From assembly GCA_934307185.1 (NCBI GenBank), contig CAKRCJ010000193.1, positions 1 through 5,015 on the forward strand: 5,015 nucleotides of DNA. Reading direction: 5' to 3'. The stretch comes from an uncultured Roseburia sp. Its GTDB lineage: Bacteria > Bacillota > Clostridia > Lachnospirales > Lachnospiraceae. Under the pieces are notes generated by a model. That model searched no databases and was not told the DNA's origin. It was given only the letters and a program-made list of their open reading frames with translations. The position numbers and the translations under genes are program-made. Below are positions 1-5,015 of the stretch, in pieces. Position 1 is the stretch's first letter. Every line of letters begins with the position of its first letter.

Positions 1-64
1 GAATATGTTCTTGATTATGCGAGATTGAAAGACTAAAACTACATTTTTATCTGTCTTGTTCGAC

Positions 65-94
65 TTGTTTTCGAAAACAGCGTTATGCTAGAAT
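65..94 (+). promoter_or_regulatory. Candidate extended -10 promoter for the regulator-adhesin operon
   Basis: The best sigma-A-like promoter upstream of the first gene is TTGTTT (65-70), an 18-base spacer, then TAGAAT (89-94). A TG dinucleotide at 86-87 gives an extended -10 (TGCTAGAAT). The -10 matches TATAAT at five of six bases. The -35 is weak (three of six), which fits reliance on the TG extension. Transcription would start near base 101, leaving a leader of about 35 bases before the ATG at 136. The spacer region is covered by the perfect palindrome at 66-79. This is read by eye only; no other convincing promoter was seen in the first 135 bases. Confidence 0.5.
66..79. promoter_or_regulatory. 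Perfect 14-bp palindrome with central CG, candidate operator (cre-like)
   Basis: TGTTTTCGAAAACA is a perfect inverted repeat with no spacer, centred between 72 and 73. The next outward pair (T65/G80) breaks the symmetry. It overlaps the putative -35 hexamer and most of the spacer, so a bound protein would be expected to block RNA polymerase. The TG-N4-CG-N4-CA skeleton is shared with LacI-family operators, including CcpA cre sites, but the inner bases fit the cre consensus only partly. It could equally be an operator for the downstream regulator or for an unrelated repressor. The palindrome is directly visible; the function is inferred. Confidence 0.5.
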
Positions 95-124
95 GATGCG
101 GCTGCAGCAAGGACAGACGGGTAT

Positions 125-130
125 GGAGGT
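125..130 (+). promoter_or_regulatory. Ribosome binding site of the BTAD regulator
   Basis: GGAGGT lies five bases before the ATG at 136 and is a near-perfect anti-16S match. It supports ATG 136 as the true start, and the winged-helix domain begins immediately at residue 2, as usual for this family. Confidence 0.85.
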
Positions 131-135
131 AGTCA

Positions 136-1353
136 ATGCTTACAATACATACGTTGGGAAAATTTCAGGTAATGCAGGATGGCTGCGTGTTAAATGATGA
201 TAACATACGGTCTGCAAAACTGACAAAACTGTTAGTCTATCTCATTATTCACAGGGAAAAGACTTTGACTATGGATGAAATTGCGTCATCAATCTGGCAG
301 GAAGAAGAGACAAATAATCCTGCCGGCGCATTAAAAAACCTTATGTATCGTCTTAGAAATCTTTTAAGGCAGTCCTTTGGAGAGGAAGAATTTATTCTTA
401 CAAACAGAGGTTCGTATTGCTTTAATCCGTCGGTGAAAATAAGCGTCGATGTGGAAGAATTTGAACAAATGTACCATCTGACAAAAAAAGAAAATCTTAC
501 CAACAGTGATGCCATGTATTATCTCAAAAAAATGATAGATTTCTATCAGGGTGATTTTATGCCACAGATTACGGAGATGCATTGGATTATCACGATGAGT
601 ATGTATTATCATTCTCTCTTTTTATCTGCAATAAAAAGACTTTCGGAGTTATATGTCGAGGAGAAGATGTATGATGAACTCGAGGAAATCTGCAATAAGG
701 CATTAAAATATGACAATGCAGAGGAAGAACTGTATTATTATCTTATTCTTGCAAGAATGAAGAAAAATAAAATGAACCTTGCGATGGAGTCGTATAAAAA
801 AGCATGCAAAATTCTGAAAGAAGAACTTGGAATCAGAAATCCGGAAAAGTTACAGAAACTATATAAAGCAATGCTTCTGAAAGGGAAAGGTGAGAAAGCA
901 GAGCAGATAAAAGAAGTACAGAAAAATATGACAGAAGATAGTCCATCTGGGGTTTTTGTCTGCGGTTATCCTGTATTCCGGGAAATATACCGCCTGGAGG
1001 CAAGAAAGAACAGCCGGTTAAATAAGACAGAGTATATATTGCTTTTTACCGTAAGTGTAAAAAACAGTGAGAAAACAGCTTATGGGAAATTAGAAGAATT
1101 CCGGGTAAAAAATGCAATGCTTTACCTGGAAACAATATTAAAAGAGTCATTACGAATTGGTGACGCTGCAGCCAGATATAGTGAGTCCCAGTATGTTGTT
1201 TTACTTTCTTCCTGCACTTATGAATGTGCAAAGCATGTAACAGAACGTATTATTTCAAAATTTAATAATAAAAATGAGCGTTATCGTAATTTATATATTA
1301 CTGCAAATTTAGAAAAAGTGACAATGCAAAAAGAGATAAAAGCGCTTATATGA
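136..1353 (+). CDS. BTAD (SARP-like) transcriptional regulator with C-terminal degenerate GGDEF-like domain
   Basis: This is a 405-residue cytoplasmic one-component DNA-binding regulator with no signal peptide or membrane segment. Residues 2-100 form an OmpR/SARP-type winged helix: it opens LTIHTLGKF, the helix around 60-80 has the N-x-L-x-YRLRNLL pattern, and the hairpin ends in RGSYCF (91-96). VDVEEFE (104-110) starts the BTAD helical repeat domain, which runs to about 250. It contains the FYQGDF motif (136-141) and ends with EELGI-(x)3-EKLQKLYKAM. After a charged linker, residues 273-395 match a GGDEF fold: SLRIGDAAARY, then SESQY (349-353) where GGDEF should be, then VVLL and an ECAKHVTERI helix. 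The catalytic residues and the metal-binding Asp of strand 1 (here LLFTVSV) are missing, so diguanylate cyclase activity is unlikely, but RIGD (340-343) preserves an RxxD motif five residues before the signature. The adhesin gene follows after 11 bases and is its likely target. The winged helix and BTAD assignments are firm; the GGDEF-like reading is probable; the ligand is unknown. Confidence 0.88.
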   Translation: MLTIHTLGKFQVMQDGCVLNDDNIRSAKLTKLLVYLIIHREKTLTMDEIASSIWQEEETNNPAGALKNLMYRLRNLLRQSFGEEEFILTNRGSYCFNPSVKISVDVEEFEQMYHLTKKENLTNSDAMYYLKKMIDFYQGDFMPQITEMHWIITMSMYYHSLFLSAIKRLSELYVEEKMYDELEEICNKALKYDNAEEELYYYLILARMKKNKMNLAMESYKKACKILKEELGIRNPEKLQKLYKAMLLKGKGEKAEQIKEVQKNMTEDSPSGVFVCGYPVFREIYRLEARKNSRLNKTEYILLFTVSVKNSEKTAYGKLEEFRVKNAMLYLETILKESLRIGDAAARYSESQYVVLLSSCTYECAKHVTERIISKFNNKNERYRNLYITANLEKVTMQKEIKALI

Positions 1354-1358
1354 GGAGG
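1353..1358 (+). promoter_or_regulatory. Ribosome binding site of the surface protein, overlapping the upstream stop codon
   Basis: AGGAGG begins on the last base of the regulator's TGA (1351-1353) and ends six bases before the ATG at 1365. It is a perfect Shine-Dalgarno. Ribosomes ending on the regulator would terminate on top of it, so translational coupling and a shared transcript are likely. No separate promoter or terminator fits in the 11-base gap. Confidence 0.88.
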
Positions 1359-1364
1359 CAGATC

Positions 1365-4300
1365 ATGAAAAAGGCAAAAAGGCTTTTCGCTTTTACACTG
1401 TGTGTGTTGATGCTTACAGCAAGCATTATAGGTACAAATGTATCAAAAGCACAGGGCATGGAAGCTGTATGGGTGACAGAAGAAGCAGAAACCAATGCAG
1501 TGCAGGTCACGGAAGAAAAAATAGAAAGCACAGAAGCTGTAACAGAAAGTGAAGAAAGTACGGAGAATATAATATCAACAGAAAGTGAAGAGTCTACGGA
1601 GAAAATAATATCGACAGAAAGTGAAGAAAGTACGGAGAATATAATATCGACAGAGAGTGAAGAAAGTACGGAGAAAATAGTATCAATAGAAAGCGAAGAA
1701 AGTACGGAGAATATAGTAACCACAGAAGATGCAGAATTTACAGAGGCAACAGAGATGGACGAACAGACAGAAAATGCAAAAACAGCAGAGAATATTTCTG
1801 TATATTCTGAGGATATCATAAATGGTGGAGATAAGGAAATTACAGTTACAATCGAACATTTTGATAATAGCAGGTATGATGAAAAGAATGAGGAAAATTC
1901 AAAAATTTATGCGGATGATGTTAAGGTTTTAACAGCCGGTTCTAAAATAACTGATTATAAAAAGCCGGTCAACTGGGAGATTGACCATATCCTTGCCGGT
2001 GATACACAAATGTCAGCAGAGGAGGCGGAGAATATAAGCCTTACAGAAGATACCGTTATAAAAGTATTTTACCGTCCAACAGAATCTGTAGAGAGCGGAG
2101 CAGCAGTATTTTACGATTACGTTGTTAAGCCGGCAGTTTACGATGACGTATCAAAAAATGCAGCAGAAAGTATTAATGCAGAGAGCAATTATGCGGGAAC
2201 AGAAAAAAACAGCCGTTTTGCAGTGGGAACGACTGGACAAAATTACAGTGACAATCAGTATGACACGGTAATAAAGGATGCATCCGGTGCAGAACAGCAC
2301 ATCAATGTATACACCGAAGGCACTGTGAAAACCGGAATCGTTACAGGACTTACAGAAGACTATAAAGATGTAGTGTTTTCGGTGGATGAGCCGGGGGTAT
2401 TTTCCAATGAAAACAAAAAAGGAAAGACAATTTTAAATGGGTATGAACTTCAATTTAAAAGAACCGGGGATACATATGAATTAACGGCGGTAAAGGATAA
2501 AAACCAGCAGATTGTGGCGGGCAATATGAGTGAGTTCTTCCCACTTGATAATGCAGAGTCAAATGTGACAGACTGGGCATATGCAGATACACATAATTAT
2601 TACTTTGGAATGCGTTATGATATTAATTTCACAATCAAAGATTATACCGGGGATATGATTTATTCTTTTACCGGAGATGATGATTTATGGGTAATCCTGG
2701 ATGGAAAATATGTCATTATTGATCTGGGTGGTATTCATGACGCCATTCAGAAAGAAGTGGACTTAAGAGAATGGTTTGAGAATAACTTTTCAGAGGAAGA
2801 ACGGAACGAACAATTAGAAAAAGAGCATCGGTTAACTGTTTTATATATGGAACGGGGAGGATGTGCTTCAAACTGTCATATGAACTTTACACTTCCGAAT
2901 GCGAAAATTACAGAAGTGGAGGCACCTGCGGCAGATTTTTCCTTTACCAAGGTAAATGAGAAGGGTGAGGCATTAGCGAATGCAGTTTTTTCGCTTGCAA
3001 AAGACGGAACAAGTACAACATGGAGCCAGACTTCAAACGAAAATGGAGAAGTTTCGTTTTATAATCTGCCGATTGGAGTATATACCATGACGGAGACAGC
3101 AGCACCGGATGGTTACAATACAGCAGAGCAATGTTTTAAAGTAATTGTGGAAGAAAAAAGTGATGGTGTGGCAACGGCAGAATTATATGAGTCAGATGGA
3201 GAAACACTGGTGCCGGATAATAAAATTAAAAATTATGCGATACCGGAATTTGTCGATACAAAGCTTGAATATAACAAAAAAGCAGCTTTGACAGACTGGG
3301 AAAACAGAGAGTACCGGATTGATTTGTCTGCAAGTTCACTTGTAACTTCACAGACAACTGTAGAACAGACGCAGACCGTGGATGTAATGATGGTATTTGA
3401 CCTTTCCGGTTCCATGAATGAGATGCTTTCCGGTAAAAGCCAGTTAACAGACCTTGGAAAATACAGTGATGTAGAAAAGCGCCTGGACGTGAATAAAGTG
3501 TATTACTGGGATAAATATGAAAAATATTTTTTCTGGAACGAAAGTGTTGGAATGGATACGGCAGCAATTTCACAGAACAGTTATGCAAAGTATCCGGTCA
3601 GATATGTGGATGGACAATGGAAAAAATTTGTAAATAACAGCTGGAGTGCAGTAAGTGACAAAGACATCATCGCAACGTGGGATGCCAGACTTTCCGCGTT
3701 AAAAGATGCCGCCAGCGGATTTGTGACAGGAATTTCGAAAACTTCACCGGAAAGCAAGGTTGGTATTGCAACTTTTTATGGAGAAGGAAATTACTGGAGC
3801 AGTGTAACGAAAGGAAAATTAAACCAGAGTCTTGCGACGGTCAATCAGGAAAAACTGATAAAAGCAGTAAATGAACTGTCTGCAGATGGCGGAACAGCAC
3901 CGCAGAAAGGATTACAGCCTGCAAAAAATGAATTGAAAAACGCAGGCGATGAGAATAAAAAGTATGTAATTTTATTTACCGATGGCGAGCCGTTAGAGGG
4001 AGAAATAAACAATCAGGCAGCGACAGAAACAGAGGCAAAGGAGTTAAAAGAAGCAGGCTATACCGTGATAACCGTAGGACTTGGCTTAACAGAGTCTACT
4101 GCAAAATGGCTGAAGGAGAAGGTAGCCTCGAAAGACTGTGCATTTACGGCAGAGACAGCGGAAGAACTGAATAAGATTTTCCAGTCCATCCAAAGCACAA
4201 TCACGCAGTCGCAATCTATTACCGGAGTACAAATTACGGATGTAATAGCAAAAGAATTTGAAATTCCGGAAGAAGAAATAATAAGGCTTGAAAAGGAAGG

Positions 4301-5015
4301 GGCAGAGGTTTTATTAAACGAGGATGGAACAACGACGGTAACCTGGATAAATCAGGAGATAAAACCAAAAGAGGATGGAAAATCCGGCTGGAGTCATTCT
4401 ATTTCTGTCGTGGCAAAGAAAGACTTTATTGGCGGAAATAATGTAAAAACCAATGTTGCACCGGATTCTTTCTTAAGTATGGGAGCTGAGACGATACCAT
4501 TTGAAGAACCAACGGTAAATGTCAGAATTGCTTATGCCATTGCAGATACAGCAGACACGATTTTCCTTGGAGAAAGCTTAAATGATTATGTACAGGATGC
4601 AGCATTAAGGATAAAAACAGAGAAAAACGGGCTTTCCAATTTGACATTACGCTTTTACACGGATGAAAAATGTAACAATGAGATTTCTTTTGATGAGTTA
4701 AAAGCGCAGAAACCTAAAGAGGATACCAGTTATTATATCAATGCCTGGCTGGCTGGTGAACCTTCGACCGAACAGTCAAGGGCAAATTCAACAATTGACG
4801 GAGTAGTTTATGAAAATAGTGCGTCAGGTGTTTGTGCCACACCAAAAGAGGGTGTATCCTATGCAGGAAAATATGATGTAACAGTAAAGACAGGAACGAT
4901 TATAATTGAAAAGAAAATCAGCAAAAATGCAATAAAAACATATGAAGGGGACCCGGTATTTACATTTTGTATTACCAATGAAACAACAGGGGATATTTAT
5001 TACAAAACACTGCGC
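1365..5015 (+). CDS. Large secreted multidomain adhesin (fibro-slime, Cna-B, VWA), 3' end beyond window
   Basis: The frame is open for 1217 codons with no stop and runs off the window, so only the N-terminal part is seen. The start has a perfect ribosome site and a signal peptide. Residues 1-29 have a KKAKR n-region, a hydrophobic core and a likely cut after SKA. Residues 60-119 are five 12-residue Glu/Ser/Thr-rich repeats. Residues 159-238 resemble a MucBP-like beta module (starting TVTIEHF, ending KVFYRPTE). Residues 403-511 are a fibro-slime/PA14-like domain, with GDDDLWVILDG (437-447), GGIHD (455-459) and YMERGGCASNC (494-504). Residues 524-625 are a Cna-B/SpaA domain with TETAAPDGY; K529, E577 and N623 are the likely isopeptide triad. 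Residues 672-946 are a VWA domain with a complete MIDAS: DLSGS (679-683), T844 and D873. A module with DFIGGNN (1020-1026) follows (951-1055), then an unrecognised beta-rich region, then a pilin-like repeat starting near 1178. This suits a sortase-anchored or pilus-tip adhesin binding host, mucin or plant-fibre ligands. The ligand is unknown, and no LPXTG motif can be seen because the C-terminus is missing. Confidence 0.9.
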   Translation, partial: MKKAKRLFAFTLCVLMLTASIIGTNVSKAQGMEAVWVTEEAETNAVQVTEEKIESTEAVTESEESTENIISTESEESTEKIISTESEESTENIISTESEESTEKIVSIESEESTENIVTTEDAEFTEATEMDEQTENAKTAENISVYSEDIINGGDKEITVTIEHFDNSRYDEKNEENSKIYADDVKVLTAGSKITDYKKPVNWEIDHILAGDTQMSAEEAENISLTEDTVIKVFYRPTESVESGAAVFYDYVVKPAVYDDVSKNAAESINAESNYAGTEKNSRFAVGTTGQNYSDNQYDTVIKDASGAEQHINVYTEGTVKTGIVTGLTEDYKDVVFSVDEPGVFSNENKKGKTILNGYELQFKRTGDTYELTAVKDKNQQIVAGNMSEFFPLDNAESNVTDWAYADTHNYYFGMRYDINFTIKDYTGDMIYSFTGDDDLWVILDGKYVIIDLGGIHDAIQKEVDLREWFENNFSEEERNEQLEKEHRLTVLYMERGGCASNCHMNFTLPNAKITEVEAPAADFSFTKVNEKGEALANAVFSLAKDGTSTTWSQTSNENGEVSFYNLPIGVYTMTETAAPDGYNTAEQCFKVIVEEKSDGVATAELYESDGETLVPDNKIKNYAIPEFVDTKLEYNKKAALTDWENREYRIDLSASSLVTSQTTVEQTQTVDVMMVFDLSGSMNEMLSGKSQLTDLGKYSDVEKRLDVNKVYYWDKYEKYFFWNESVGMDTAAISQNSYAKYPVRYVDGQWKKFVNNSWSAVSDKDIIATWDARLSALKDAASGFVTGISKTSPESKVGIATFYGEGNYWSSVTKGKLNQSLATVNQEKLIKAVNELSADGGTAPQKGLQPAKNELKNAGDENKKYVILFTDGEPLEGEINNQAATETEAKELKEAGYTVITVGLGLTESTAKWLKEKVASKDCAFTAETAEELNKIFQSIQSTITQSQSITGVQITDVIAKEFEIPEEEIIRLEKEGAEVLLNEDGTTTVTWINQEIKPKEDGKSGWSHSISVVAKKDFIGGNNVKTNVAPDSFLSMGAETIPFEEPTVNVRIAYAIADTADTIFLGESLNDYVQDAALRIKTEKNGLSNLTLRFYTDEKCNNEISFDELKAQKPKEDTSYYINAWLAGEPSTEQSRANSTIDGVVYENSASGVCATPKEGVSYAGKYDVTVKTGTIIIEKKISKNAIKTYEGDPVFTFCITNETTGDIYYKTLR
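1542..1721 (+). repeat. Five tandem 36-bp in-frame repeats (12-residue TESEESTE[N/K]I[I/V]S)
   Basis: There are five contiguous 36-base units, at 1542, 1578, 1614, 1650 and 1686. They encode residues 60-119 of the surface protein. Units 1 and 3 differ at a single base. The eighth residue-pair alternates EN, EK, EN, EK, EN along the array, so the real duplication unit is probably 72 bp. The last unit is the most diverged (starts IES, ends IVT), and a degenerate half-match precedes the array. The unit is a multiple of three, so copy-number change keeps the frame. The encoded segment is acidic, rich in Ser and Thr, probably disordered, and sits just after the signal peptide. Confidence 0.95.

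Noticed and set aside
1..36. Open frame from base 1 ending in TAA at 34-36 (EYVLDYARLKD), possibly the tail of an upstream gene
   Set aside because: Eleven codons are too few to separate from chance. No terminator follows, and nothing in the peptide is recognisable.
11..39. Second promoter-like pair TTGATT - 17 bases - TAAAAC
   Set aside because: Each hexamer matches at only four of six bases, in an AT-rich stretch. The extended -10 at 86-94 is stronger and better placed.
952..1320. Class III adenylate/guanylate cyclase as the regulator's C-terminal domain, since BTAD and cyclase domains often occur together
   Set aside because: The R-x-G-D, five residues, then signature-strand spacing and the following helix fit GGDEF better. 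No cyclase metal Asp or Lys-Asp pattern is visible.
1346..1819. 157-codon open frame on the minus strand, rich in Ser, Val and Phe, opposite the repeat array
   Set aside because: It is the mirror of the in-frame 36-bp repeats, which keep the opposite strand free of stops by periodicity. It has no independent ribosome site and lies inside the clearly coding plus-strand adhesin gene.
3226..3588. Minus-strand open frames of 120 and 60 codons opposite the Cna-B/VWA region
   Set aside because: They show no recognisable domain and overlap plus-strand sequence whose frame encodes an intact VWA MIDAS.
3677..3874. 65-codon plus-strand frame inside the VWA region
   Set aside because: It is an out-of-frame shadow. 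The adhesin frame at the same place encodes the conserved VWA helix and strand, and no ribosome site precedes the ATG.

Overview
The window is an AT-rich stretch of what looks like a low-GC Gram-positive chromosome. It most resembles a gut or rumen Clostridia of the Lachnospiraceae type (Roseburia, Butyrivibrio, Coprococcus and relatives). I infer this from strong AGGAGG-type ribosome sites, AT-ending codons, and a fibro-slime / Cna-B / von Willebrand A surface protein paired with a BTAD-type regulator. No marker gene fixes the genus.

Layout: bases 1-135 are non-coding as far as I can see. They hold a candidate extended -10 promoter and a perfect 14-bp palindrome with a central CG that sits across its -35/spacer region. 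Bases 136-1353 encode a complete 405-residue cytoplasmic regulator. It has an OmpR/SARP-type winged helix, a BTAD helical-repeat domain, and a C-terminal domain that reads as a degenerate GGDEF. In that last domain the catalytic signature is lost but an RxxD (I-site-like) motif is kept at the canonical distance.

After an 11-base gap, with a ribosome site overlapping the regulator's stop codon, a very long reading frame runs from 1365 to the end of the window (1217 codons, no stop). It encodes the secreted N-terminal part of a large multidomain surface protein. In order it has a signal peptide, a Glu/Ser/Thr-rich segment with five perfect-length 36-bp tandem repeats, a MucBP-like beta module, a fibro-slime (PA14-like) domain, a Cna-B/SpaA isopeptide domain, and a VWA domain with an intact MIDAS and a long aromatic-rich insertion. 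Two further beta-rich modules follow, and then the start of another pilin-like repeat. The C-terminus, where a sortase signal would be expected, lies outside the window.

How the genes fit together: the two genes look like one transcription unit, in which a one-component regulator is co-transcribed and probably translationally coupled with the adhesin. The most interesting hypothesis is that the regulator's dead GGDEF domain binds a nucleotide such as c-di-GMP and so links an intracellular signal to display of a surface adhesin. The promoter palindrome has the TG-N4-CG-N4-CA core of LacI/CcpA-family operators, so catabolite control is a second possible input. Both are inferences from sequence patterns.
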